This document shows, in pieces, positions 37,515 through 48,229 of a DNA stretch of 64,000 nucleotides. The position numbers were made by a program, and so were the translations under genes. The DNA comes from Persephonella atlantica. GTDB taxonomy: Bacteria; Aquificota; Aquificia; Aquificales; Hydrogenothermaceae. Numbering within the stretch: the first letter of the stretch is position 1; every line of letters begins with the position of its first letter. A model generated the notes under the pieces. That model saw only the letters and a program-made list of their open reading frames with translations, was not told where the DNA came from and did not search any database. The stretch is from assembly GCF_016617615.1 (NCBI RefSeq), contig NZ_JAACYA010000002.1, positions 496,001 to 560,000 on the forward strand. The letters are read 5' to 3'.

Positions 37515-39260
37515 ATGCCCAAGAAAAGAGGTGCTGATATTGTTATAGATGTTCTCCTTGAAGAGGGAGTTGATACAGTCTTTGGTCTTCCCGGCGGAGC
37601 AATAATGGAGGTTTATGACGCACTGTTTGACGCTCCGCTAAGAAATATACTGGCAAGACATGAACAGGCAGCAGCCCATATGGCTGACGGATATGCAAGG
37701 GCTACAGGAAAGGTAGGCGTAGTCCTTGCAACATCTGGACCGGGAGCTACAAATTTGGTTACAGGGCTGGCAACAGCCCACATGGACTCTGTCCCAATGG
37801 TAGCAATCACAGGACAGGTTCCAAGACATTACATAGGAACAGATGCATTTCAGGAAGCTGATGTTGTAGGTATAACAAGACCAATAACAAAACATAACTT
37901 TCTTGTTACAGACATTAAAGACCTTGCCTTGATACTGAGAGAAGCATTTTACCTTGCCAGAACAGGCAGGCCGGGACCTGTTTTGGTTGACATACCAAAG
38001 GATATAACTCAGCAGGAATACAACTACAAAATGCCTACAGAAAAAGATGTTGAAGAGGCCCTTCCCGGGTACAAACCACATTACGAGGGAAATCCTGTTC
38101 AGATAAAAAAGGCAGCAGAGCTTATAAGAAAAGCAAAAAGACCCGTTCTGTATGTAGGTGGTGGTGTTATCATAGGAAATGCATCACAGGAACTGAGAGA
38201 GCTGGCAGAGCTGACAAGAATTCCTGTTACAACAACAAATATGGGGAAAGGTGCATTTGACGAAACCCATCCCCTTGCTCTCCACATGCTTGGTATGCAT
38301 GGAACTTATTATGCAAACATGGCTGTTTATAATGCAGACCTTTTAATTGCTGTAGGTGCAAGGTTTGACGACAGGGTTACAGGTAAGATAGACGAGTTTG
38401 CTCCAGAAGCAAAAATAATACACATAGATATCGACCCTGCTTCCATCAGCAAAAATATTCATGTGGACGTACCTATCGTTGGAGATGTGAAAAATGTTCT
38501 CCAGAAACTGCTGAAGGAACTTAAGAAAAAACCAGTTGAGTGGGTAAAAGCAAGAGAAAGCTGGCTTAAACAGATAGAAAAATGGAGAGAAAAACATCCC
38601 CTTACCTATCAGCAGTCAGATAAGATAATAAAACCCCAGTATGTTATAGAAGAGATTTACAGGATAACTGATGGAGAAGCTATTGTCTCAGCAGGAGTAG
38701 GACAACATCAGATGTGGGCTGCAATGTTTTATAAATACAAGTATCCCAGACAGTTTCTTAACTCTGGCGGTCTTGGGACTATGGGATACGGATTTCCTGC
38801 TGCCGTAGGGGCAAAACTTGGAAAACCTGAAAAAACAGTATTTGCCATAGAGGGAGATGGTTCATTTGTTATGAATATGCAGGATGTTATAACAGCTGTT
38901 CAGTACAGAATTCCTGTAAAGATAGCCATAATAAACAACGAGTTTTTAGGTATGGTAAGACAGTGGCAACAGCTGTTCTATGACAGCAGATACTCATCTG
39001 TCTGCCTTGCTGTTCATCCTGACTTTGTAAAATTAGCTGAGTCAATGGGAGCAGTAGGTTTAAGAGCAACAAAACCAAAAGAAGTAAGAGAAGTTCTCCA
39101 GAAGGCTATGGAAATAAACGATAGACCAGTGATAATGGATTTTGTTGTTGACAGGGAAGAAAACGTTCTGCCAATGGTTCCTGCAGGAAAAAGCTACAGA
39201 GAAATGATAGTCAGTCCAAAACAAAAAGGTGAAGCAGAAACAATGTATCTCGTTGGCTAA
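37515..39260 (+). CDS. ilvB: acetolactate synthase large subunit
   Basis: A 581-residue ThDP enzyme joining two pyruvates (or pyruvate and 2-ketobutyrate) in valine, leucine and isoleucine synthesis. The N-terminal [16 protein letters not shown], catalytic-Glu region [18 protein letters not shown] and the ThDP motif [11 protein letters not shown] with closing NN are all intact; FAD-region [10 protein letters not shown] identifies anabolic AHAS. It is followed by ilvN (11 bp gap), a secreted-protein gene and ilvC. SD is GAGGTGA before ATG. Confidence 0.97.
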   Translation: MPKKRGADIVIDVLLEEGVDTVFGLPGGAIMEVYDALFDAPLRNILARHEQAAAHMADGYARATGKVGVVLATSGPGATNLVTGLATAHMDSVPMVAITGQVPRHYIGTDAFQEADVVGITRPITKHNFLVTDIKDLALILREAFYLARTGRPGPVLVDIPKDITQQEYNYKMPTEKDVEEALPGYKPHYEGNPVQIKKAAELIRKAKRPVLYVGGGVIIGNASQELRELAELTRIPVTTTNMGKGAFDETHPLALHMLGMHGTYYANMAVYNADLLIAVGARFDDRVTGKIDEFAPEAKIIHIDIDPASISKNIHVDVPIVGDVKNVLQKLLKELKKKPVEWVKARESWLKQIEKWREKHPLTYQQSDKIIKPQYVIEEIYRITDGEAIVSAGVGQHQMWAAMFYKYKYPRQFLNSGGLGTMGYGFPAAVGAKLGKPEKTVFAIEGDGSFVMNMQDVITAVQYRIPVKIAIINNEFLGMVRQWQQLFYDSRYSSVCLAVHPDFVKLAESMGAVGLRATKPKEVREVLQKAMEINDRPVIMDFVVDREENVLPMVPAGKSYREMIVSPKQKGEAETMYLVG

Positions 39261-39271
39261 AGGAGAATGCG

Positions 39272-39838
39272 ATGACTGAAGAGATTAAAGCAATCAAAGT
39301 AAGACCTCTGCCTAAAAGTGAAACGAGAAAACATATTATAGTTGTACGTGTTCAACATAACTTTGGCGTTCTAACAAGGATAACTTCGCTGTTTGCTGGA
39401 AGAGGATACAATATAGAAAGTCTGACCGTTGGAAAGACACACGAACCTAATGTAGCGAGAATAACTATAGTTGTGGAAGGAAACGAAAGGGTTGTTGAAC
39501 AGATAATAAAACAGCTTAGAAAACTGATAGAAACACTAAGGGTAAGAGATATAACAGATGTTCCTCACATAGAAAGGGAACTGGTTCTTATAAAGGTTCA
39601 TGCAGGGGAAGACAAAGCAAGAGATGAAATAATGAGACTTGTAAGCATATTCAGGGCAAAAGTGGTAGATGTTTCTGTAGATACGTATACCATTGAAGTG
39701 ACAGGAGATTCAGAAAAGATAGAAGCCTTTATAAAACTCCTCAGACCATTTGGTATCAAAGACATAGCGAGGACAGGCGTCCTTGCCCTGACGAGAGAAT
39801 CAGCAAAAGAGAGTTTGCAGGAACACAGGCTAGAATGA
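39272..39838 (+). CDS. ilvN: acetolactate synthase small (regulatory) subunit
   Basis: A 188-residue regulatory subunit with an N-terminal ACT domain (VRVQHNFGVLTRITSLFAGRGYNIESL) that binds valine and a C-terminal activation domain (VLIKVHAGEDKARDEIMR to ARTGVLALTRE). This is the longer IlvH-like form. It is needed for full activity and feedback inhibition of IlvB. Its TGA overlaps the next ATG by 4 bp. Confidence 0.96.
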   Translation: MTEEIKAIKVRPLPKSETRKHIIVVRVQHNFGVLTRITSLFAGRGYNIESLTVGKTHEPNVARITIVVEGNERVVEQIIKQLRKLIETLRVRDITDVPHIERELVLIKVHAGEDKARDEIMRLVSIFRAKVVDVSVDTYTIEVTGDSEKIEAFIKLLRPFGIKDIARTGVLALTRESAKESLQEHRLE

Positions 39839-40458
39839 AAAGATATATTTTTATTTTTTTTATGATACTTTCTCTCTCTTATGGAGGGGAAGTAGGTATA
39901 TACAGACCTGTAGTAAAAAATCTGCCCGGTGAATACTCATCAGTTTTTTTAAGCTTCTTTCTCAACAATTTTTCCAATGTTGAGATGTATAGCAAAAAGA
40001 GCAGTTACAGGTATACAGTAAAACCTATTTTTTCATCAATAGGCGGAAACTACAACATCTGCCTTGACATATACAGAAACAACAATCTGACAAAAGTTCT
40101 GTGCAGTTCAGCAGAAAGTGGTAAACAGCTTTTTGAAAAATTGATATACCTCACAAAAAAAACAGGAATATTCAGATCAAAAAAACAGTTCCGCAGAAAG
40201 CAGATCTATCTAAAATTACTTACAAACTCCAGGCAGTTTGAAAAAAAGATGAAAGTCGTTTCCCATAATGGTGATATACTGATAAATTATATAGAAGCTA
40301 AAAAGTTTAAAGGTCAGCAATTTCCCCATATTACAGCAGGAAATGGAATAATCAATATTGACACAGTTATACTCGATAGTGCTGAAGCTTCAAAAGTACT
40401 GGAATATCTCCTTAAAGGATACAGTTTTATAGGAATTTTGATTATAACAGTCAAGTAG
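39835..40458 (+). CDS. secreted protein of unknown function inside the ilv operon
   Basis: A 207-residue protein with a signal peptide (MKRYIFIFFMILSLSYG, cleavage about residue 17). The mature region is beta-rich and basic with KKQFRRKQIYLKLLT and two Cys near residues 66 and 82; no domain is recognised. It is translationally coupled to ilvN (4 bp overlap) and precedes ilvC by 38 bp with no terminator, so it is read with a cytosolic amino-acid pathway that does not obviously need it. It may be a recent insertion or hitchhiker. Confidence 0.65.
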   Translation: MKRYIFIFFMILSLSYGGEVGIYRPVVKNLPGEYSSVFLSFFLNNFSNVEMYSKKSSYRYTVKPIFSSIGGNYNICLDIYRNNNLTKVLCSSAESGKQLFEKLIYLTKKTGIFRSKKQFRRKQIYLKLLTNSRQFEKKMKVVSHNGDILINYIEAKKFKGQQFPHITAGNGIINIDTVILDSAEASKVLEYLLKGYSFIGILIITVK

Positions 40459-40463
40459 TGTAA

Positions 40464-41495
<1,032 letters not shown>

Positions 41496-41506
41496 AAGGA
41501 ACATAG

Positions 41507-42130
41507 ATGAATTTAACATCAAAAAGAAAATCTTTAAAAAAGCTGTACGAGCCCTTTGGGCTCATTTTTGTAAAGGCACACATAACACCTAACGTTATCA
41601 CAGTTATATCCATATGTATGGGTCTGCTTGCAGCTTTCTCCTTTTATAAAGAAAAACCTCTGACTGCTGCTTTTTTCTTGTTTCTCAGTGGTTTTTTTGA
41701 CCTTATGGATGGTATCGTTGCCAGAGAAACAGAAAAATCATCAAAGTTTGGTGCTGTATTTGACTGGCTTGCAGATAAATTTGTTGACGGATTTGTTCTG
41801 TTTTTTATAGGGATAACTTACTCAACACCTCTGCTCACAGCACTGGCAGTGGTTGTTAACATGCTTCACACATTCATAAAACCTGTTGCTTACGCTGAGA
41901 TAGGCTTTGCAAATAGAGAAAAAGGGAAGATTGACGATCCTTTAGAAGGAATAGGATTTTTCGGCAGGCCTGAAACTCTCATGACTATCATTGTTTTTGC
42001 AGTTTTAGAGCATTTCCATATTTTAGGAGGGTTAGAAACAGGATTTATCATAATAACAGCACTGATGACCTTATCTCTTGCACAAAGAGTAATATACCTG
42101 TATATAAAATACAACAAAGATTACGACTAA
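41507..42130 (+). CDS. CDP-alcohol phosphatidyltransferase family protein (2 of 2)
   Basis: A 207-residue membrane protein with the complete catalytic motif DGx2ARx8Gx3Dx3D (DLMDGIVARETEKSSKFG, then D and D) and about five spans. It shares ITPN(V/M)xTVxS with the paralogue at 6804. The family includes PgsA, PssA and inositol- or archaetidyl-type synthases, which in hyperthermophiles also make compatible solutes such as di-myo-inositol phosphate. Acceptor is unknown. It lies between ilvC and the RIB7-type reductase. Confidence 0.82.
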   Translation: MNLTSKRKSLKKLYEPFGLIFVKAHITPNVITVISICMGLLAAFSFYKEKPLTAAFFLFLSGFFDLMDGIVARETEKSSKFGAVFDWLADKFVDGFVLFFIGITYSTPLLTALAVVVNMLHTFIKPVAYAEIGFANREKGKIDDPLEGIGFFGRPETLMTIIVFAVLEHFHILGGLETGFIIITALMTLSLAQRVIYLYIKYNKDYD

Positions 42131-42142
42131 AAGGGGCAAAAA

Positions 42143-42808
42143 ATGCACAGACCTTATACAATAATCGTTTCAGAAGTTACTGTTGACGGAAAACTAACAC
42201 TGAGAAAGGGGCGTTCTTCAAAGGAAATAATGCAGTTTATGGATGAAGAGGCAAACAGATACTTACATCAGCTCAGGGCAAAAGTTGATGGTATTATGGT
42301 GGGAGCTGAAACCATAAGAACAGACAATCCCTTTTTAACTGTCAGATATGTAGAAGGGAAAAATCCCACAAGGATAGTTCCCACATCAAAGGCAGACATC
42401 CCATTAGACTCTAACATTTTAGAAAAACACGCTCCCACAATAATAATAACATCTGAAAATGCACCTGAAGAAAAGGTAAAGGCATTAGAAGAAAAGGTTG
42501 AAGTTGTCAGATGCGGCAGAGAAAGTGTTGACCTTGTTGAGATGATGGACATTCTGTACAAAAAAGGTATAAAAACCCTGATGGTTGAAGGGGGAGCAAC
42601 ACTGAACTGGAATCTCCTCAGACTGGGACTTGTAGATGAGGTTAGACTGATACACATACCATTTATTGTTGGCGGAACAGATACACCAACACTGGTTGGA
42701 GGAGAAGGGTTTTATTCATTTGATGAGGTTGTAAAACTAAAGCTCAGAGCACACTTTCTCAGAGGTTCACATCTTATAACAGAGTGGGAGATAAAGTTTG
42801 AAGGTTAA
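42143..42808 (+). CDS. diaminohydroxyphosphoribosylaminopyrimidine reductase (RIB7/RibD C-terminal type)
   Basis: A 221-residue stand-alone reductase of riboflavin synthesis, matching only the C-terminal domain of RibD. The opening PYTIIVSEVTVDGKLTL, the KVDGIMVGAETIRTDNPFLTVR motif and MVEGGATLNW are diagnostic. It has no deaminase domain, so the organism needs a separate deaminase or follows the reduction-first archaeal/fungal order (inference). It overlaps moaD by 11 bp. Confidence 0.85.
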   Translation: MHRPYTIIVSEVTVDGKLTLRKGRSSKEIMQFMDEEANRYLHQLRAKVDGIMVGAETIRTDNPFLTVRYVEGKNPTRIVPTSKADIPLDSNILEKHAPTIIITSENAPEEKVKALEEKVEVVRCGRESVDLVEMMDILYKKGIKTLMVEGGATLNWNLLRLGLVDEVRLIHIPFIVGGTDTPTLVGGEGFYSFDEVVKLKLRAHFLRGSHLITEWEIKFEG

Positions 42809-43043
42809 GGTTCTGTACTTTTCTTCCATAAAAGATAAAATCAAAAAAAGGGAAGAGATATTAGAAATTCCAGACAACGCAGCAGTATCTAACCTCAAAA
42901 ATATTTTGAAACAGCTTTATCCAGAGATATCAGAAGTGATAGACAGGGTTATGATTGCAGTAAATGAAGAGTATGTAAGCGACGAAACAAGATTAAAAGA
43001 AGGAGACATTATCGCCATTATACCACCTGTAAGCGGCGGCTGA
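42798..43043 (+). CDS. moaD: MoaD/ThiS-type sulfur carrier protein
   Basis: An 81-residue ubiquitin-fold protein ending in the required Gly-Gly (PPVSGG) that is adenylated and thiocarboxylated. The VKVLYFSSIKDKI start and GDIIAIIPPVSGG end match MoaD, the small subunit of molybdopterin synthase. The start is TTG overlapping the previous gene. No moaE is nearby. ThiS is an alternative, but length and the IPPVSGG tail favour MoaD. Confidence 0.85.
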   Translation: MKVKVLYFSSIKDKIKKREEILEIPDNAAVSNLKNILKQLYPEISEVIDRVMIAVNEEYVSDETRLKEGDIIAIIPPVSGG

Positions 43044-43044
43044 C

Positions 43045-44952
43045 ATGTACAGGGAAGCTGTAATATCAAACGGAACACTATTTATAAACTTTGATAAATA
43101 TCTTTCTATGAGAGACCTTTATTTTCCTTACATAGGGCAGTACAACCATCTGGGAGGAAACAAAAATCATCTGATTGTATCTGTTGACGGAAAGATAGAG
43201 TATATGGACGGCTGGGAGAGAAAGTTCTTTTATAAAAAGAAAACACTGATAACAGATATCACCGCAGAAAATAATAGACTTGGTATTAAACTGAAGGTAA
43301 ATGACCTTATCCATAAGTATCTACCTGTTTATATAAGGAAAATAAAGGTGAAGAACACCTCTGACAGAAAGAAGCATGTAAAAATACTTTTCTATCACGA
43401 TTTTTGTCTTTATGAAACGACGTCAGGTAATACAGCTCTGTATCATCCAGACCTTAAAGGAATTGTCCATTACAGAGAAAATACCTACCTTCTTATCTCT
43501 ATATTTCCCCAGATTTCAGACTTTACAATAAGCATGAAAAAAGATTCTGCCCTCAGGCAGATAGAAACAGAAAACCTGAAAAGAAATCCTATTGCAAGAG
43601 GAGAGATAGACAGTGCTGTTGCGTACTACATGGAGCTTCAGCCTCTTGAGGAGAGATTTTTTTATTACTATCTGATAGCTGGACACAGCTTTGATGATTT
43701 AGAAGAGAAACAGTCTCGTATGCTCAGGGAAGGTATTGAACACTTTATTGAGGAAACAGAAATTTTCCACAGAGGATGGCTGAAAGAACAAAAAAAGATA
43801 AAAGACTCAATAAATGGAAGGATAAAAGAGCTTTACGATAAAAGCCTGCACATCATAAAGGCTCACATGGATAATCACGGCTCAATTATAGCATCAGCAG
43901 ATTCCAGTATATTCCACAGGTTCAACAAAGACCACTACAGCTACTCATGGCCCCGTGATAATGCATTTATTGTTATGGCTTTAGACAGGGCAGGTTACGG
44001 AAACACAACAAAGAAATTCTTTGAGTTTGCGGCTCATACCATAACAAAAAAGGGATACTTTCTCCAGAAATACCTCCCAGATGGGTCTTTTGGTTCCTCA
44101 TGGCATCCGTGGATTGATGAGAACGGTAATCCTCAGCTCCCCATTCAGGAAGACGAAACAGCCCTTGTCGTATGGGCATTATACAACCATTACAAGGAGA
44201 CAAAAGATATTGAGTTTATAGACAGAATGTATGCAGCACTTGTCAGACCAGCTGCTGAGTTTATGGTCTCTTACAGAGATAAAGATGGACTTCCTTTAGA
44301 AAGCTACGACCCATGGGAAGAAAGAAGGGGCGTTCTCACATATACCTGTGCAACAGTGTTTGCAGGGTTAATCTCCGCATCAAAGATGGCTCAGCTTACA
44401 GGAAATATAGATGAGGCAAAAAGATATGAAAAAGCAGCAAGAGAAGTGAGAACTGCTATACTAAAGAAACTGTACGATAGAAAAGCCGAAAGGTTTGTCA
44501 AAATGCTTATCAGAGACAGTCAAGGAAAATGGAAAAAAGACCTGACAGTAGATGCCAGTCTGCTTGCAGTTTACTTTACAGGGATGCTCCCTCCAAGCGA
44601 CCACAGAGTTATAAACACCGTCAATGCCATAAAGGAAAAACTGTGGATAAATTTTGGAATAAAAGGTCTTGCCCGTTTTGAAGGAGACCAGTACCACAGA
44701 ATAAAGAGGGATTATCCTGGAAATCCGTGGATTATAACAACAATGTGGCTGGCAGACTGGTACATAGCAACAAACCAGATAGAAGAAGGAATAAAACTGA
44801 TTAAATGGGCCGTCAAAAGACAGTCTCAGGCTGGACTGTTAGCTGAACAGTACGACCCTGAAACAGGAAATCCCCTCTCTGTTACTCCACTCACGTGGTC
44901 TCATGCAGCATTCTGTTATACTGTCCAGAACCTGAGCGAAAGGATAGGCTGA
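43045..44952 (+). CDS. glycoside hydrolase family 15 (glucoamylase-like)
   Basis: A 635-residue protein: an N-terminal beta-sandwich (1-250) then an (alpha/alpha)6 barrel. The barrel shows YSWPRDNAFIVMALDRAG, the catalytic-acid region LPIQEDETALVVWAL, YDPWEERRGVLTYT and the closing TPLTWSHAAF with GLLAEQYDP before it. GH15 enzymes release glucose from alpha-glucans, dextrans or trehalose. No signal peptide is seen, so it likely acts in the cytosol on glycogen or a compatible solute. Its 3' end overlaps the convergent lipoprotein gene by 62 bp. Confidence 0.9.
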   Translation: MYREAVISNGTLFINFDKYLSMRDLYFPYIGQYNHLGGNKNHLIVSVDGKIEYMDGWERKFFYKKKTLITDITAENNRLGIKLKVNDLIHKYLPVYIRKIKVKNTSDRKKHVKILFYHDFCLYETTSGNTALYHPDLKGIVHYRENTYLLISIFPQISDFTISMKKDSALRQIETENLKRNPIARGEIDSAVAYYMELQPLEERFFYYYLIAGHSFDDLEEKQSRMLREGIEHFIEETEIFHRGWLKEQKKIKDSINGRIKELYDKSLHIIKAHMDNHGSIIASADSSIFHRFNKDHYSYSWPRDNAFIVMALDRAGYGNTTKKFFEFAAHTITKKGYFLQKYLPDGSFGSSWHPWIDENGNPQLPIQEDETALVVWALYNHYKETKDIEFIDRMYAALVRPAAEFMVSYRDKDGLPLESYDPWEERRGVLTYTCATVFAGLISASKMAQLTGNIDEAKRYEKAAREVRTAILKKLYDRKAERFVKMLIRDSQGKWKKDLTVDASLLAVYFTGMLPPSDHRVINTVNAIKEKLWINFGIKGLARFEGDQYHRIKRDYPGNPWIITTMWLADWYIATNQIEEGIKLIKWAVKRQSQAGLLAEQYDPETGNPLSVTPLTWSHAAFCYTVQNLSERIG

Positions 44953-45376
44953 TATTTTTTATCTTCTCTTTCAGTCTCTTTACCCTTATATCTTCACTGC
45001 CGTAAAATTTCTGATATATCTCCACAGCCTTTTTATAAAACTCTTCAGCAATATTCCTATCATTTAGTTTTAGATAACAATCTCCCATCTTTTCGTAAAT
45101 CTGTGCAGCATACGGATGTTTTAGCTTTTTAAGATACTTTAGTTTTACAAGAGCTTTGTTGTAGAAAACGATAGCCTTGTCATAAGCTTTCTCTTTGTAA
45201 TACTCATCAGCTGTCTTCTTGTAAATCCTGACAGCTTTTTTGGCTCTATTTTTTCTTCCCCACAGCTGTTCATCCTGTATCTTTTTGATTGTTGCTGTTT
45301 CTCTGCTTGCCTGCTGACAACCTGCCAAAAATAAAGCCATTACAAAAATAGCAGGAATAAAAAAGTATCCCCTCAT
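44891..45376 (-). CDS. TPR-containing lipoprotein
   Basis: A 161-residue protein from the ATG at 45376 (the upstream in-frame extension lacks a ribosome site and would hide the signal peptide). The lipobox FLAGC is classic. The mature part has about three TPR helices (YYKEKAYDKAIVFYNKAL, AAQIYEKMGDCYLKLND). It is probably attached to a membrane facing the periplasm. Function is unknown. The last 62 bp are antisense to the end of the GH15 gene. Confidence 0.72.
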   Translation of the reverse strand: MRGYFFIPAIFVMALFLAGCQQASRETATIKKIQDEQLWGRKNRAKKAVRIYKKTADEYYKEKAYDKAIVFYNKALVKLKYLKKLKHPYAAQIYEKMGDCYLKLNDRNIAEEFYKKAVEIYQKFYGSEDIRVKRLKEKIKNISLSFRSGSGQYNRMLHETT

Positions 45377-45458
45377 GTCACACCCCTTATTTACTTTCTG
45401 TGATGATATAATAATTATTCTAACTTTTAACCAAAAAATCCATACTGAGAGGAAATAG

Positions 45459-47276
45459 ATGTTAGACAACTTAGGTGATTTTAAAAGGGATTACTTCTGT
45501 GGAGAGCTTACAGAAAACAACATAGGCGATGAAGTGAGGCTTCTTGGGTGGGCTGACAGCGTCAGAGACCACGGAGGAGTTATTTTTATAAACCTTAGAG
45601 ACAAAGAAGGAATTGTCCAGATTGTTATAGACCCTTCAAAAAGTCCGGAGCAGGCATATGAAAAGGCAAAAAGAGTCAGGTCTGAATATGTACTTGCCGT
45701 AAGGGGAAGGGTGAACAGAAGACCTGCAGGAACAGAAAATCCAAAGCTAAAAACAGGAAACATAGAAGTAGCAGTTGAGGAACTGAAAATTCTAAACACA
45801 TGTGACATACTTCCCTTTCCTATTGAAGACAACATCAACGTTCATGAAGAGGTCAGACTGAGATACAGATATTTAGACCTTAGAAGACCTCAGATGCTTA
45901 AGAAACTAATTCTCAGGCATGAAGTATATCAGGCAACAAGGGAGTATCTTGCTGGACATGGATTTTTAGAAGTAGAAACTCCAATGCTTACAAAATCCAC
46001 ACCTGAAGGAGCAAGAGATTTTCTTGTCCCTTCAAGACTTGAGCAGGGCAAATTCTATGCACTTCCCCAGTCACCACAGCTGTTCAAACAGATACTGATG
46101 GTAGGAGGGATAGAAAGATACTTCCAGATTGTAAAATGCTTCAGAGATGAAGACCTGAGAAAAGATAGACAGCCTGAGTTTACACAGATAGACTTTGAGA
46201 TGTCTTTTGTAAGCGAAGAAGACGTTATAGCAATTTCGGAAGGTCTTGTCCATTATCTATTCAAAAAGATACTGGGAATAGAGATAAATCTTCCTATAAA
46301 GAGAATGTCCTATGAAGAAGCAATAAACAGATACGGAACAGATAAACCAGACCTTAGATACGGTCTGGAGCTTGTAGACATTACAGACATATCAAAAGAT
46401 GTTGAGTTTAAAGTTTTCCGAGCAGTTGCTCAGGAAGGAGGGCTTGTGAAAGGTATTAACATAAAAGGCGGAGCAAGATTAACCAGAAAAGAGATTGATA
46501 ACTTGACGGAGTACGCCCAGAAATTTGGCGCTAAAGGAATGGCATGGATTAAGATAAATGAAGACGGCTCTCTCCAATCCCCAATTGTCAAATTCTTTAC
46601 ACAGAAACAGATAGATCAGATTATCAGCAGGATGGAAGGAGAAAAGGGAGACCTTTTTGTCTTTATAGCAGATAAACCAGAGGTAACCCACAGGATTTTA
46701 GGCTTTCTTAGAAAACATATTGCAGAGATGATGAACATAATACCTGAAGATAGATGGGAGTTTGTATGGATAGTAGATTTTCCCCTGCTGGAATGGGATG
46801 AAGAGGAAAACAGACTTGTTGCACTGCACCACCCATTTACATCACCTAAAGAAGAAGATATAAACAGGTTAGACGAAGCACTCAACAACAGAGAAATTGC
46901 ACTTTCCTTTAAATCAAGGGCATATGACCTTGTCCTTAATGGTGAGGAGATAGCAGGTGGTTCAATCCGTATCCACAGACCAGATGTTCAGAAAAAGATT
47001 TTTGAGCTGATAGGTATATCAGACGAAGAGGCAGAAGAAAGATTTGGTTTTCTCGTTAATGCATTAAAATATGGAGCTCCACCTCACGGAGGATTAGCAT
47101 TTGGTCTTGATAGACTTGTTGCCCTTATGACAGGTTCTGACAGTATCAGAGAAGTTATTGCCTTCCCCAAAACCCAGAAGGGTATATGTCCCCTCACACA
47201 GGCTCCAGACTATGTGAGAGAGGAGCAGTTAGAAGAGCTTGGCATAGAAGTTGAACTACCTCAGGAAGAAACCTAA
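45459..47276 (+). CDS. aspS: aspartyl-tRNA synthetase
   Basis: A 605-residue class II synthetase. An N-terminal OB-fold anticodon-binding domain (VRLLGWADSVRDHGGVIFINLRD) is followed by the catalytic domain with motif 2 (CFRDEDLRKDRQPEFTQID), a bacterial GAD insertion domain (about 290-420) and motif 3 (GLAFGLDRLVALM). Length is standard for the bacterial type. Whether it is non-discriminating (also charging tRNA-Asn) is not settled by sequence alone. An extended -10 (TGATATAAT) lies just upstream near 45407. Confidence 0.97.
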   Translation: MLDNLGDFKRDYFCGELTENNIGDEVRLLGWADSVRDHGGVIFINLRDKEGIVQIVIDPSKSPEQAYEKAKRVRSEYVLAVRGRVNRRPAGTENPKLKTGNIEVAVEELKILNTCDILPFPIEDNINVHEEVRLRYRYLDLRRPQMLKKLILRHEVYQATREYLAGHGFLEVETPMLTKSTPEGARDFLVPSRLEQGKFYALPQSPQLFKQILMVGGIERYFQIVKCFRDEDLRKDRQPEFTQIDFEMSFVSEEDVIAISEGLVHYLFKKILGIEINLPIKRMSYEEAINRYGTDKPDLRYGLELVDITDISKDVEFKVFRAVAQEGGLVKGINIKGGARLTRKEIDNLTEYAQKFGAKGMAWIKINEDGSLQSPIVKFFTQKQIDQIISRMEGEKGDLFVFIADKPEVTHRILGFLRKHIAEMMNIIPEDRWEFVWIVDFPLLEWDEEENRLVALHHPFTSPKEEDINRLDEALNNREIALSFKSRAYDLVLNGEEIAGGSIRIHRPDVQKKIFELIGISDEEAEERFGFLVNALKYGAPPHGGLAFGLDRLVALMTGSDSIREVIAFPKTQKGICPLTQAPDYVREEQLEELGIEVELPQEET

Positions 47277-47308
47277 CTTTAATAATTGAGGAAAATCATA
47301 GACTTTAT

Positions 47309-47329
47309 TAAGAATTGTTCTTATTTTTT
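47309..47329 (+). terminator. weak terminator-like hairpin after aspS
   Basis: AT-rich stem TAAGAA-TTG-TTCTTA (6 bp) followed by six T. It lies only about 23 bp before the sigma-factor ATG, so it may act as an attenuator for that gene rather than a full terminator. Confidence 0.4.
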
Positions 47330-47351
47330 ATTAAAAAAATGAGGGGAAATT

Positions 47352-48197
47352 ATGGCTGATTTAGATAAAGAACAGACAACCCTTAATCTTTACATACAGA
47401 AAATGGCTGAACATCCACTTCTAACGCCAGAAGAAGAGAAAGAACTGGCAAGAAGAGCAAAAAAGGGGGATAAAGAGGCTCTAAAGAAACTTGTTGAAGG
47501 AAATCTCCGTTTTGTTGTTAATGTGGCAAAAAACTTTATGGGGTGGGGTGTTCCACTTACAGATCTTATTGCAGCTGGAAATCTTGGACTTTTAGAGGCT
47601 GCCAAACGATTCGACCCTGACAGGGATGTGAAATTTATATCTTATGCTGTGTGGTGGATCAGACAGGCGATAATGCAGACCATATTCCAGCAAACTGGAG
47701 CTGTCAGAATACCTGTAAAAGAGTCGCTGTTTATCAGCAAAGTAAAGGAAACTTACGAAAAACTTAAAGAACAGCTAAAAAGAGAGCCTACAATTGAAGA
47801 GATAGCAAAAGAGGTTGATGCCTCTCCCAAAAAAGTGAGAAATGCACTCCAGATTGTGAGAATGCCCTACTCACTGGATAAACCAATAGGAGAGGAAGGG
47901 GAAGACCTTACACTGCTGGACATACTGTCCAAAAAAGGAACAGAAGATGTTGAAAGGGACATCGTTGAAGAGTCCTTGCATAAGGAGCTAAGCAAACTGC
48001 TCAATGTACTTGATGAAAGGGAGAAGGCTATTATAGAGTACAGGTTCGGTCTGAATGGAGAAGAGCCTAAAACCCTTACAGAAGTTGGAGAACTTCTTGG
48101 AATCTCAAGGGAGAGGGTAAGACAGCTTGAACAGAGAGCACTTAAAAAACTGAGGACACTTGCCATAAAAAAACATCTAAAAGACTTTCTGAGCTAA
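47352..48197 (+). CDS. group 2 sigma-70 family RNA polymerase sigma factor
   Basis: A 281-residue sigma factor starting at conserved region 1.2 (LYIQKMAEHPLLTPEEEKELARR), so lacking region 1.1 and the RpoD insert. Region 2 has GLLEAAKRFDPDRDVKFISYAVWWIRQAI, region 3 the VRIPVKE start, and region 4.2 has TLTEVGELLGISRERVRQLEQ. All DNA- and core-binding regions look intact. It is a RpoS/SigA-like alternative factor, with the promoter class it reads unknown. It is shorter than a primary sigma. SD GAGGGG is good. Confidence 0.9.
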   Translation: MADLDKEQTTLNLYIQKMAEHPLLTPEEEKELARRAKKGDKEALKKLVEGNLRFVVNVAKNFMGWGVPLTDLIAAGNLGLLEAAKRFDPDRDVKFISYAVWWIRQAIMQTIFQQTGAVRIPVKESLFISKVKETYEKLKEQLKREPTIEEIAKEVDASPKKVRNALQIVRMPYSLDKPIGEEGEDLTLLDILSKKGTEDVERDIVEESLHKELSKLLNVLDEREKAIIEYRFGLNGEEPKTLTEVGELLGISRERVRQLEQRALKKLRTLAIKKHLKDFLS

Positions 48198-48229
48198 GAT
48201 TTTAGATACAATCTCCATTGTCCGAAAAG

